Below, in pieces: positions 41,470 through 48,916 of a stretch of 64,000 nucleotides of DNA. Within the stretch, counting starts at the first letter, position 1; the number at the start of each line of letters is the position of its first letter. Source of the DNA: Marininema halotolerans (lineage in GTDB: Bacteria; Bacillota; Bacilli; Thermoactinomycetales; DSM-45169). Where the stretch lies: positions 186,001-250,000 of the forward strand of contig NZ_FPAA01000005.1 of the NCBI RefSeq assembly GCF_900116235.1, written 5' to 3'. The translations under genes were made by a program, and so were the position numbers. The notes beneath the pieces were generated by a model. That model ran no database searches. It was not told where the DNA came from and saw only the letters and a program-made list of their open reading frames with translations.

Positions 41470-42171
41470 TTACACCTCGACTTTCCGGTCTAAAATCCAA
41501 CAAGCAATCGCAAATTGGATGATCGTCAACATTGTGATGAATCCTAGGACAATGAGATTGATATAAGAGTGAGTACCGATCTTCCATTGGCTATATACTA
41601 CGGGAATCCATGATATTGCTGAATGAGCAAGACGAACTAAGATCCAGTTATAAATAAATAGCAAAAGGACATTTAGAACCCACGCCCACTTTTCAGTGAA
41701 TTGACGGATGCCATGATACGTTGTCCATAAAAGGCAGACTAGGGATACTAAGAACAAGGTAATTAATAACACAATAGCGACAATATAAAGAAATGTGGTG
41801 AATGGAGGGAAGTTGATTGAATAGAACCCTTTATGATCCTGGTTGTTAAGAAACAGCGTAATCGCAATGCTTCCGATCAACAGTGGGATGAAAGTGAGGA
41901 TAGCAATGAAGACTTTTGAACTAAGTAGTCGCCAGGCGGGCAAAGGATTATGAAGCCATTGATGAAGATTTTTTCCTTCAGTATGAAGGCCTGCCCAAAC
42001 GAATGCAGGAACATAAAATAAGTAAAAAAATAACGAGAAGGCTCCCAAGTGAATTCCGCTATTCCACTGGAAGTGAGTAAACATACTCAGGAATAGAAAA
42101 ATAGTAAACATAATAAAGCGGAAGCGAATCATTCGAAAATCTTTCTTTAACATTCCCAGCGTGGGTGACAT
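41470..42171 (-). CDS. Six-helix membrane protein, probable ABC permease of the YtrA-type operon
   Basis: A 233-residue membrane protein with six hydrophobic helices and no signal peptide (FIMFTIFLFLSMF, FSLFFYLFYVPAFVWAGL, VFIAILTFIPLLIGSIAI and others). The loop KNLHQWLHNPLPAWRLLSSK is typical of ABC-2-like permeases of the YtrC/D type. It is first in the operon, five bases before the GntR start. ATG 42171 follows AAGGGGG with long spacing. It probably pairs with the YtrB-like ATPase. Confidence 0.78.
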   Translation of the reverse strand: MSPTLGMLKKDFRMIRFRFIMFTIFLFLSMFTHFQWNSGIHLGAFSLFFYLFYVPAFVWAGLHTEGKNLHQWLHNPLPAWRLLSSKVFIAILTFIPLLIGSIAITLFLNNQDHKGFYSINFPPFTTFLYIVAIVLLITLFLVSLVCLLWTTYHGIRQFTEKWAWVLNVLLLFIYNWILVRLAHSAISWIPVVYSQWKIGTHSYINLIVLGFITMLTIIQFAIACWILDRKVEV

Positions 42172-42237
42172 GTGGACGTAACCCCCTTAAAAGTGTCTAG
42201 GAACTAAGGATAGCGTGTCACAAGTCATAATAACAGT

Positions 42238-42282
42238 GTACTAATCACCTAGTTCAATAATGTACTAATGTAATAATACACA
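42238..42282 (-). promoter_or_regulatory. Probable GntR/YtrA operator with TGTACTAAT direct repeats
   Basis: TGTACTAAT occurs at 42238-42246 and 42261-42269 (23-base period). TGTA-N12-TACA (42261-42280) forms a dyad similar to the AGTGTA-N13-TACACT operator known for YtrA. The repeats lie in the promoter region of the ABC operon, with a minus-strand TTGAAC and TATTAT nearby. Confidence 0.5.
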
Positions 42283-42437
42283 AGGGCGCGGATCGTGTCA
42301 ATTGGATTTTTTATCCAGAACATAGTGGGTTGCAAAGGCCATGCAATTTGTTTCAAACAAACGATTGTTTCTGGATATTTGGGAAATAATAGGGGATATC
42401 CTCCTTCACTATAATGAAATGGAAGTGACTCCTTTTG

Positions 42438-43121
42438 ATGTATTTTGAGGTGTTTTATCAAACCATTTTAGCCTTTGCAACGATTCTTGTTTTGACCATA
42501 TTTTTAGGAAAACAACAAATTGCTGAGATGACATTTTTTGAATACGTAAATGGGATCACCTTCGGTTCGATTGCTGCCGATATGGCAACGGATATTGATG
42601 ATCATACATTGGTTCATTTTTTTGGTCTCGTCTTATTTGTGCTCTTAACCTTTAGCTTGTCCTATCTTTCTTTAAAAAGTCGTCGTGCCAGTCGATGGTT
42701 GCAGGGAGAACCTGTAATTGTAATATCCAATGGGAAAATTCTTGAGAATAATATTCGTAAAAACCGATTTACGATTAGTGAGATCATGCAATTGTTAAGA
42801 GAGAAAGATGTATTTGATGTCTCCAATGTGCAATTGGCCGTATTAGAGAGTTCAGGAGAAATGTCTGTGCTCTTAAAACCCGAGTATCAACCAATAACCG
42901 GAAAAGATTTAGGTATAAACGCCAATCAGTCCTTGCAAACACCAATGGAACTTGTTGTGGATGGGCAAGTCATCTATGAAAATTTGCGACACCTTGGAAA
43001 GGACGGTAAATGGTTGATGAAGGAGTTGCGTAAAAATGCCTCGGTCGGTTCTTTACGCAATGTGTTTTATGCGGCGATGGAAACCAATGGGGAGCTTTAT
43101 GTAGATAAGCGAGAGGATTGA
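42438..43121 (+). CDS. DUF421 (YetF-type) membrane protein
   Basis: A 227-residue protein with three N-terminal helices (about 8-75) and a soluble domain. Hallmarks are GKQQIAEMTFFEYVNGITFG and SIAADMATD in the membrane part and GEPVIVISNGKILENNIRKN in the soluble part, with SGEMSVLLKP following. The family (YetF, YkjA, YdfS, YrbG) is common in sporeformers and linked to spore properties in some species; mechanism is unknown. ATG 42438 is used; the upstream TTG has no better site. It is divergent from the ABC operon. Confidence 0.9.
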   Translation: MYFEVFYQTILAFATILVLTIFLGKQQIAEMTFFEYVNGITFGSIAADMATDIDDHTLVHFFGLVLFVLLTFSLSYLSLKSRRASRWLQGEPVIVISNGKILENNIRKNRFTISEIMQLLREKDVFDVSNVQLAVLESSGEMSVLLKPEYQPITGKDLGINANQSLQTPMELVVDGQVIYENLRHLGKDGKWLMKELRKNASVGSLRNVFYAAMETNGELYVDKRED

Positions 43122-43207
43122 GGGGGTCTTCATTTAAGTTTTTTCCAGAAGGCGTATAAAAAGTGAGGGAGATAAAAATCATAGAACGTGAAAAGGAGGG
43201 AGTATGT

Positions 43208-43651
43208 ATGAGCCAATTACGTGATATCATGACCAGTCAAGTAGCATCTGTAACACCACAGGATTCGGTTCAGCAGGCAGCTAATTTGATGAGTCAACTT
43301 AATGTTGGTGTGATCCCTGTAGTAGAGAACGGAATGCTTAGAGGCGTGGTAACGGATCGGGATGTTGTTCTCCGTTCGGTAGCGAATAATAATGCTGCCG
43401 CGATGGTTGCTGACGTAATGACAGCCAATGTGATTACGGGTACCCCGGATATGTCCGTTGATGATGCTTCACGCCTCATGGCAGAGAACCAAGTTCGTCG
43501 ACTGCCGGTTGTCGAAAACAATCAACTTGTAGGGATTGTAGCCCTTGGCGATTTAGCTGCCCGAGAAACGTTTTCAGGGCACGCTGGTGTCGCTCTCAGT
43601 AACATTTCAAGTAATATACCAGATCCTGAGCCTGGGGAACAACTTACTTAA
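43208..43651 (+). CDS. Soluble CBS-pair protein, YhcV-like
   Basis: A 147-residue protein consisting of two CBS domains (about 5-62 and 70-125). MTSQVASVTPQDSVQQAANL, NVGVIPVVENGMLRGVVTDR and QVRRLPVVENNQLVGIVALG closely follow B. subtilis YhcV. CBS pairs bind adenine nucleotides; no catalytic domain or membrane anchor is attached, unlike the CBS proteins at 32735 and 33890. The in-frame start at 43163 lacks a site; ATG 43208 follows AAGGAGG. Monocistronic. Confidence 0.9.
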   Translation: MSQLRDIMTSQVASVTPQDSVQQAANLMSQLNVGVIPVVENGMLRGVVTDRDVVLRSVANNNAAAMVADVMTANVITGTPDMSVDDASRLMAENQVRRLPVVENNQLVGIVALGDLAARETFSGHAGVALSNISSNIPDPEPGEQLT

Positions 43652-43661
43652 AACCCTGTTT

Positions 43662-43707
43662 GAAAATACGGTTATGAAGCGTCTACCGCTTCATGACCGT
43701 ATTTTTT
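43662..43707 (+). terminator. Terminator after the YhcV-like gene
   Basis: AAAATACGGTtATGAAGCG / CGCTTCATgACCGTATTTTTT long stem with T-run. Confidence 0.93.
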
Positions 43708-43774
43708 GTGGGTAAAAGTTCCATTCAACAAAGGGAGATTAACCGGTCATAGTAAGAGCACAAGGAGGGATACG

Positions 43775-43987
43775 ATGAGGAAAGGAAAAAAAATTGTGCT
43801 CTTAGGAGCAATCATGGCACTTATGGGAATGTGTCGTTTGTTTGTAGAAGAAAGGGCGATGGCAAAACATCGCTGTAAACAAGGAATGGGCTGGACAGTC
43901 TTTGGTTTTGGAATGGCATTTTTGTGGATGAGTGGATGGATGTTTTGCCGTAGAAAGTGGATGAAGATGGATCTAGAAGTCGATTAA
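43775..43987 (+). CDS. Small two-helix basic membrane protein, unknown
   Basis: A 70-residue protein with two hydrophobic helices (IVLLGAIMALMGMCRLF and MGWTVFGFGMAFLWMSGWMF) joined by a basic loop (VEERAMAKHRCKQG), and three cysteines. It is not recognised. In-frame codons reach 43706, but ATG 43775 is preceded by AAGGAGGG. It is flanked by terminators on both sides, so it is an independent small gene. Function unknown. Confidence 0.65.
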   Translation: MRKGKKIVLLGAIMALMGMCRLFVEERAMAKHRCKQGMGWTVFGFGMAFLWMSGWMFCRRKWMKMDLEVD

Positions 43988-43997
43988 TACACGAAGG

Positions 43998-44029
43998 ACC
44001 GGAGGGATGGAGGTCCTCCGGTTTTTTTT
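43998..44029 (+). terminator. Terminator after the small membrane protein gene
   Basis: ACCGGAGG gatggaggt CCTCCGGTTTTTTTT. Confidence 0.9.
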
Positions 44030-44063
44030 GCGGACGGGACGGTAGTATCCGGTTTTGGATGAT

Positions 44064-44094
44064 TGAATAATCGACAAGGCAACTTCGAATTCTA
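44064..44094 (+). promoter_or_regulatory. SigG-like promoter for spoVAC
   Basis: TGAATA (44064-44069), 18-base spacer, AATTCTA (44088-44094), close to the forespore SigG consensus TGNATA-N17/18-CATNNTA. It lies 30 bases before the spoVAC start; forespore expression is known for spoVA operons. Confidence 0.6.
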
Positions 44095-44123
44095 AGAAAG
44101 GCGATGAATGATGGGAGGCAATC

Positions 44124-44618
44124 ATGAAGATGACGGATACGGATCACAAGCAGAAAACCAACTCACAACAAGAGAAAGAACAGAAAGATTATCAAGAGTT
44201 TGCGGGCAAGTATCGCCCAAAGCCAAAGGTATTGATTAATTGCCTCAAAGCATTCCTTATCGGTGGGCTTATTTGTGATCTGGGTCAATTGGTGCAAATC
44301 ATGTATATTAAATGGTTTGATTTTGCTCCGGACAGGGCTGGGGATCCTACTGTAGCTACATTAATTTTTTTATCCTGTCTCCTGACAGGCTTAGGTATTT
44401 ACGACGAAATTGGTCAGTGGGCAGGCGCAGGATCAGCGGTTCCTGTTACAGGATTTGCAAATTCCATTTCTTCGGCGGCGTTAGAACACTACACCGAAGG
44501 ATATGTACTCGGTGTAGGCGGCAATATGTTTAAGTTAGCCGGTTCGGTGATTGTATGGGGAACGGTTTCCGCTTTTGTTGTTGGCGTTATACGGACCTTA
44601 ATCACCATGATGACCTAA
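44124..44618 (+). CDS. spoVAC: Stage V sporulation protein AC
   Basis: A 164-residue membrane protein with about four helices. FAGKYRPKPKVLINCLKAFL and IGGLICDLGQL, then LTGLGIYDEIGQWAGAGSAV and PVTGFANSISSAALEH are diagnostic. SpoVAC forms part of the spore inner-membrane channel for dipicolinic acid uptake in sporulation and release at germination. The hydrophilic N-terminus (residues 1-30) is Gln/Lys/Glu-rich. ATG 44124 follows GGGAGG. It is 13 bases before spoVAD. Confidence 0.97.
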   Translation: MKMTDTDHKQKTNSQQEKEQKDYQEFAGKYRPKPKVLINCLKAFLIGGLICDLGQLVQIMYIKWFDFAPDRAGDPTVATLIFLSCLLTGLGIYDEIGQWAGAGSAVPVTGFANSISSAALEHYTEGYVLGVGGNMFKLAGSVIVWGTVSAFVVGVIRTLITMMT

Positions 44619-44631
44619 GGAGGGAGAAGTT

Positions 44632-45642
44632 ATGGCAAAAAAGCGTATTGGTCAGCAAACCTTCTCCTTCGAGAGTGGAGTGAGGGTGATTTCCTCCGCT
44701 GCGGTCGGGGGTCCAAAGGAAGGAGAGGGGATTTTACATTCTGAGTTGGACCGTATCTATCCAGATAACTATGCAGGACAAGAATCCTGGGAAAAAGCTG
44801 AACAGAAAATGATGGAAGATGCTGTGGAGATGGCCATCAAAAAGATTTCGTTATCCAATGATCAGATTGATATCTTTTTAGCGGGGGACCTTCTTAATCA
44901 AAATATTAGTGCCTCCTTCACCGCACGTACGCATCAAATTCCCTTAATGGGCATGTTTGGTGCTTGCTCTGCATCCATGTTGACCTTGACCACAGGAGCC
45001 ATGATGGTAGAGGCAGGCTTTTGTGATATTGCCGTTGTGGCTGCAAGTAGCCATAATAGCACAGCAGAAAGGCAGTATCGGTATCCAACTGAATATGGAG
45101 GGCAAAAGCCAGATACAGCGCAATGGACGGTAACAGGTTCAGGAGCGGGTGTGTTAGGGACAAAAGGCTCAGGTCCCAGGGTGCGTTTTGCTACGATCGG
45201 TAAAGTTGTAGACATGGGTTTAAAAAATCCCTTTGATATGGGGTCTGCAATGGCACCTGCTGCGGTTGACACGATTGAGGCGCACTTAAACGATACAGGA
45301 AACCAACCCCATGATTATGATTTGATCGTCACTGGAGATTTAGCCAGTGTGGGTCACCCCATCGCAACGGATCTTCTCGCTGATCGAGGGTATAACATGG
45401 GGAAGAATTTTAGGGATTGTGGATTGATGATTTATCGAGAGGATCAACAAAGTTTTGCTGGGGGAAGCGGTTGTGCAAGTAGTGCGCTAGTGGTTTACAG
45501 TCACCTCATTGACGAAATGAAGCGAGGAAAACTTTCTCGTGTGATGGTTGTGGCGACAGGCGCATTAATGAACCCGGTTACGTATCAACAAGGGGAATCG
45601 ATCCCCTGTGTGGCCCATGCTGTAACACTGGAGATGGATTGA
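44632..45642 (+). CDS. spoVAD: Stage V sporulation protein AD
   Basis: A 336-residue thiolase-fold protein that binds dipicolinic acid on the inner spore membrane. QTFSFESGVRVISSAAVGGP, LMGMFGACSASMLTLTTGAM, the SSHNSTAERQYRYPTEYG stretch and VATGALMNPVTYQQGESIPC are typical. In spoVA operons SpoVAD follows SpoVAC, as here. Normally spoVAE comes next; instead a GDSL lipase gene follows after 23 bases. ATG 44632 follows AAGGAGGG. Confidence 0.97.
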   Translation: MAKKRIGQQTFSFESGVRVISSAAVGGPKEGEGILHSELDRIYPDNYAGQESWEKAEQKMMEDAVEMAIKKISLSNDQIDIFLAGDLLNQNISASFTARTHQIPLMGMFGACSASMLTLTTGAMMVEAGFCDIAVVAASSHNSTAERQYRYPTEYGGQKPDTAQWTVTGSGAGVLGTKGSGPRVRFATIGKVVDMGLKNPFDMGSAMAPAAVDTIEAHLNDTGNQPHDYDLIVTGDLASVGHPIATDLLADRGYNMGKNFRDCGLMIYREDQQSFAGGSGCASSALVVYSHLIDEMKRGKLSRVMVVATGALMNPVTYQQGESIPCVAHAVTLEMD

Positions 45643-45665
45643 TCATCAGGAGAGGAGGAATGGCA

Positions 45666-46340
45666 ATGAGTGAATCAAATAAGTCGATCACATACCTTGC
45701 GGTTGGTGATTCACTGACGGAGGGAGTTGGCGCGGAACGACCGGATCGTCATTTGGTAGCTCAGTTATTTAGCAATATACGAAAAACGGATCACTGTCGG
45801 GTGCAGAATATGGGGATTTCCGGTCTTACATCGAAGGATTTATATGAATTACTACGAACGGCGGCTCTTCTAAAAGCGATTCCTAGGGCTTCACATATCA
45901 CCATTACAACGGGTGGATGTGATTTTATTGACTGGTTTGAACAAGGAGCAGGGTTGACAAGTTTAATTCATACCATTCGCGGTGTTCGGAGCCATGCAGA
46001 AAAAATACTAACACTAGTTCGGCGCCTTAATCCGGAAGCTTCGATGCACATGATGGGCTTTTATGTACCCGTACCCGCTTATGAACTAGGTTTTGCAGTG
46101 GCATCAAAGGCGCTTCAATCAATGAATGTTAGTTATACACAATTATGCCGTAAGTTTGATGTACACATGGTAAATCCCTTCGAAGCATTTTTACACCGTC
46201 ATGATTATTTTGCAGATGAGGTTCACCCTAATCAGCTAGGCTATGATGCGTTAGCTCACTTATTTTTACAACCGTTGACCAGCCAGGAGATGGTAGAGGT
46301 TGTACCCGTGGATCCCTCTCCAGAAGGTTCAATGTGTTAA
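45666..46340 (+). CDS. SGNH/GDSL lipase, LipC-like
   Basis: A 224-residue SGNH hydrolase. Block I is YLAVGDSLTEGVG with nucleophile Ser, block II contains the Gly in NMGISGLTSKDL, block III is TTGGCDFID (Asn replaced by Cys at the usual GxN) and block V is DEVHPNQLGYDALA with Asp and His. In B. subtilis, LipC (YcsK) is a spore germination phospholipase or cortex-related protein; the location after spoVAD supports a germination role here. Start ATG 45666 sits seven bases after AGGAGG. Not a match for spoVAE. Confidence 0.85.
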   Translation: MSESNKSITYLAVGDSLTEGVGAERPDRHLVAQLFSNIRKTDHCRVQNMGISGLTSKDLYELLRTAALLKAIPRASHITITTGGCDFIDWFEQGAGLTSLIHTIRGVRSHAEKILTLVRRLNPEASMHMMGFYVPVPAYELGFAVASKALQSMNVSYTQLCRKFDVHMVNPFEAFLHRHDYFADEVHPNQLGYDALAHLFLQPLTSQEMVEVVPVDPSPEGSMC

Positions 46341-46410
46341 TCCTTATGATTAATCACCTTTTAGGCATTCAAACCATACCTTGAAGTACGTTCAAAGGCA
46401 GGGGATGGTT

Positions 46411-46683
46411 ATGCAGGGAAACCTTCGAGAGGGAGGGGCACCTTTTTTTCGTCCGGAGCCCCTACAAGAACGAATGGAAACCCATCAAATGATTACTAAA
46501 AAAGAGCAGGAGCTATACTCTGAAAATGTGCGACATCAATTATTGTTAGCCCAAGTTCAAACCGCACAAAAGTTATTATCTTGGCTAGATCAGAGTCATG
46601 GTGAAAAGGATTTTCGAGTAGAAAAAGGTCTGATGATTTGGGAAGGATTACAAGAAAGCATACGCATCGAAGGCACTTCATAA
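46411..46683 (+). CDS. Small helical hypothetical protein
   Basis: A 90-residue protein of mainly helical, polar sequence (LREGGAPFFRPEPLQERM, THQMITKKEQELYSENVRHQ, LLLAQVQTAQKLLSWLDQSH). No family was recognised. ATG 46411 follows AGGGG; an earlier ATG at 46405 is possible. It follows the spoVAC-spoVAD-lipC-like genes by 70 bases and may be part of that transcript, so a spore link is possible but unproven. Its stop is just before the promoter of the T-box leader. Confidence 0.6.
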   Translation: MQGNLREGGAPFFRPEPLQERMETHQMITKKEQELYSENVRHQLLLAQVQTAQKLLSWLDQSHGEKDFRVEKGLMIWEGLQESIRIEGTS

Positions 46684-46693
46684 AAAAAGTATA

Positions 46694-46723
46694 TTGACAC
46701 ATTCTCGAAATGTATGGTACGTT
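46694..46723 (+). promoter_or_regulatory. Promoter of the T-box leader and aroF
   Basis: Perfect TTGACA at 46694-46699 and TACGTT at 46718-46723 with an 18-base spacer; the T-box structure begins shortly after. Confidence 0.7.
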
Positions 46724-46734
46724 ATCGTCAATAC

Positions 46735-47010
46735 TTTCTCACTTATACGCTTAAACGCGTTGAAGGGGATCAGTAAGAAGGGTGGAACTTTCCGATACCA
46801 GAGAGTCGGTGTAGCTGGGAGCCGATATCGGTCCCTCTTCTGAAATACAACCTCGGAGCTGAGGGGTCTCTTCGGAACTCCCTCCGGCCGTCCACCGTTA
46901 ACAGGATGTTGTATGCCCATATGGGGTATGCAACCCTAAGTGGAACCGTGAGGTTCAAAAAGGGTGGTACCGCGAGACTCCTCGTCCCTTATGGGCGGGG
47001 ATTTTTTGTT
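46735..47010 (+). ncRNA. T-box leader (tyrosine specifier likely)
   Basis: Canonical T-box sequence AGGGTGGTACCGCG at 46961-46974, just upstream of a terminator hairpin (TCCTCGTCCC / GGGCGGGGA, T-run to 47008). Stem I shows the AGTA loop side (about 46772), the AG-bulge region CAGAGAGTCGGTG, the GCTGGGAGCC segment and the 3' specifier loop TGAAATACAACC. The codon UAC at 46846-46848, followed by A, predicts tRNA-Tyr, which fits the downstream aromatic-amino-acid gene. Uncharged tRNA should promote read-through. The specifier was assigned by eye. Confidence 0.9.
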
Positions 47011-47058
47011 TGGATTTTAACTATCATAATAAATGGCTTTGAAAGGAGGATGTGCAGG

Positions 47059-48072
47059 ATGATCATTGTTTTAGAGCAAAATGCTACCAAAGAACAAACG
47101 GATCATATTGTAGAGGCATTGGAAGCGAAGGGGGTACAGGTCCACTATTCTAAAGGAGTCGACAAAACCATCCTTGGCTTGATTGGAAATAAACAAACGT
47201 TATTGCAGATACCTGTCCAGCGGTTTGCTGGAGTGGAAAAGGTGGTTCATGTGAGCGAGCCTTTTAAGCTGGCAAGTAGAAGCTTTCATCCTGAACCGAG
47301 TCGGATTTCTGTTCGAGGGATTGAGATTGGTAATGGGAGTCCGGTGATGATGGCTGGACCATGTTCTGTAGAAAGTCGGGAGCAAATTCTACAAAGTGCC
47401 CATGCTGTCAAAAAAGCGGGAGGTCATATCCTGCGTGGAGGAGCTTTTAAACCACGTTCCTCACCATACTCCTTTCAAGGATTAGGTGAAGAAGGATTAA
47501 AACTGTTAGCAGAAGCAAGGGAAGAGACAGGATTGCCAATTATTTCGGAAGTGATGGATCCTGAAAACCTGGATCTTGTTGCGGAATATGTGGATATTTT
47601 GCAGTTAGGTGCACGGAACATGCAAAATTTCCATTTATTAAAAAAGATTGGTCGGACAAATAAACCGGTGATGCTAAAACGCGGATTATCAGCGACGATT
47701 GAAGAGTGGCTAATGTCAGCTGAATATATTTTATCAGAAGGAAATCCCAATGTAATTTTATGTGAACGAGGGATACGGACATTTGAAACCCACACCCGAA
47801 ACACCTTGGACTTATCCGCGGTTCCAATCATTAAACATTTATCCCACCTGCCAATTATTGTTGATCCAAGTCATGGAACGGGTGTGTGCCGATATGTGGC
47901 TCCCATGTCACGGGCGGCGATTGCAGCTGGAGCGGATGGATTAATGGTAGAGATTCATCCTAAACCGGAAGAGGCACTTTCAGATGGACCGCAGTCCCTT
48001 ACTTTAGAAAACTTCCACGGGTTAATGGATGATTTAGCCTCCCTGCAAGTGATGGGATTCAGTAACCGATAA
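47059..48072 (+). CDS. aroF: 3-deoxy-7-phosphoheptulonate (DAHP) synthase
   Basis: A 337-residue first enzyme of the shikimate pathway, joining phosphoenolpyruvate and erythrose 4-phosphate. An N-terminal ferredoxin-like regulatory domain (residues 1-70: [20 protein letters not shown]) precedes the KDO8P-synthase-like barrel with [41 protein letters not shown] and DPSHGTG. This matches the type Ibeta enzymes of the AroF/TIGR01361 group. ATG 47059 follows AAAGGAGGATG; upstream in-frame codons lie inside the T-box. Expression is controlled by the T-box leader. Confidence 0.96.
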   Translation: MIIVLEQNATKEQTDHIVEALEAKGVQVHYSKGVDKTILGLIGNKQTLLQIPVQRFAGVEKVVHVSEPFKLASRSFHPEPSRISVRGIEIGNGSPVMMAGPCSVESREQILQSAHAVKKAGGHILRGGAFKPRSSPYSFQGLGEEGLKLLAEAREETGLPIISEVMDPENLDLVAEYVDILQLGARNMQNFHLLKKIGRTNKPVMLKRGLSATIEEWLMSAEYILSEGNPNVILCERGIRTFETHTRNTLDLSAVPIIKHLSHLPIIVDPSHGTGVCRYVAPMSRAAIAAGADGLMVEIHPKPEEALSDGPQSLTLENFHGLMDDLASLQVMGFSNR

Positions 48073-48146
48073 TCGTCCCCAAAGTGGTTCCTAATGGTGG
48101 GCACCTGCATAGGCTAGAAGAGAGCCTACCAAATGGGGTGACAAAT

Positions 48147-48863
48147 GTGACGACGAATGAATCGGATGTTGAGCAATCACAATTGCCAGCATCGTCCATT
48201 TCCTCCTCTTATCCAGGAGGAGGAAATGGACAGCTGAATGCTCCCGTGTTTCCTTATCAGGGATATCAACCTAAATTGCCTTGGACACAACCTGGGATGC
48301 AACCCAGAATACCATGGACACAACCTGGGATGATGCCTGGAATGCAGCCAGGGATGATGCCTGGAATGCAACCTGGGATGATGCCTGGAATGCAACCTGG
48401 GATGATGCCTGGAATGCAACCTGGGATGATGCCTGGAATGCAACCTGGGATGATGCCTGGAATGCAGCCTGGGATGATGCCCGGAATGCAGCCAGGGATG
48501 ATGCCCGGAATGCAACCTGGGATGATGCCCGGAATGATGCCCATGGGATTCATGGATGAAATGCCTCCTATGGGTCCTGGATTGATGCCTCCATTTCCCC
48601 CTGAAGCAGGAAAAGAAGAGGGTGGACTTAAATCGCCCCTTGCTCGAATGTTTCGTGGACGTGGACGAAGGGGAAGAGGATTCCTCGCTCAGCACATGTC
48701 CCAAGTGATTGGTCAAGATGTACAAATAGAGACTTACGTTGGGAGCTTAGAAGGAGAAGTAATCTCTATCCATCCTGACCATATGATTGTAGAAAAAGAT
48801 GATCGCAAAATTCATGTTCGCTGGGATGCGATTGTGTACGTCTCACCCATGGAAAAGAAATAA
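48147..48863 (+). CDS. Repeat-containing coat-like protein with C-terminal DUF2642-like domain
   Basis: A 238-residue protein. A Ser/Gly-rich start is followed by eight copies of the 8-residue unit GMMPGMQP (about residues 61-124), then a Met/Pro-rich segment, a basic stretch (RMFRGRGRRGRGFLAQ) and a C-terminal SH3-like domain (IGQDVQIETYVGSLEGEVIS, HVRWDAIVYVSP) resembling DUF2642/YuzF domains of spore coat proteins. A spore-surface structural role is inferred. GTG 48147 lies six bases after GGGGTG; earlier codons have no site. It is followed by a terminator. Confidence 0.75.
   Translation: MTTNESDVEQSQLPASSISSSYPGGGNGQLNAPVFPYQGYQPKLPWTQPGMQPRIPWTQPGMMPGMQPGMMPGMQPGMMPGMQPGMMPGMQPGMMPGMQPGMMPGMQPGMMPGMQPGMMPGMQPGMMPGMMPMGFMDEMPPMGPGLMPPFPPEAGKEEGGLKSPLARMFRGRGRRGRGFLAQHMSQVIGQDVQIETYVGSLEGEVISIHPDHMIVEKDDRKIHVRWDAIVYVSPMEKK
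48327..48518 (+). repeat. Eight tandem 24-bp coding repeats
   Basis: Eight direct units starting GGGATGATGCC(T/C)GGAATGCA, with only third-base or near-silent differences, encoding GMMPGMQP. A ninth degenerate unit follows to about 48545. Copy number is likely to vary between strains. Confidence 0.95.
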
Positions 48864-48895
48864 AACAAGCGGCTATAAAAGCTGCTTGTTTTTTT
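48863..48895 (+). terminator. Terminator after the repeat-protein gene
   Basis: AAACAAGCgGCT ataaa AGCtGCTTGTTTTTTT. Confidence 0.88.
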
Positions 48896-48916
48896 ATGCT
48901 GGGCATAAGAGATGAT

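Noticed and set aside
48327-48518. CRISPR-like array
   Set aside because: The 24-bp units are directly adjacent with no spacers, and they encode an in-frame peptide repeat.
48177-48725. Long antisense frames (His/Arg-rich, and IPGCIPGI-type repeats) and a plus-strand DDAWNATW frame across the GMQP repeat region
   Set aside because: They are shadows created by the 24-bp tandem repeat; none has a ribosome site or homology, whereas the chosen frame has a domain-like C-terminus.
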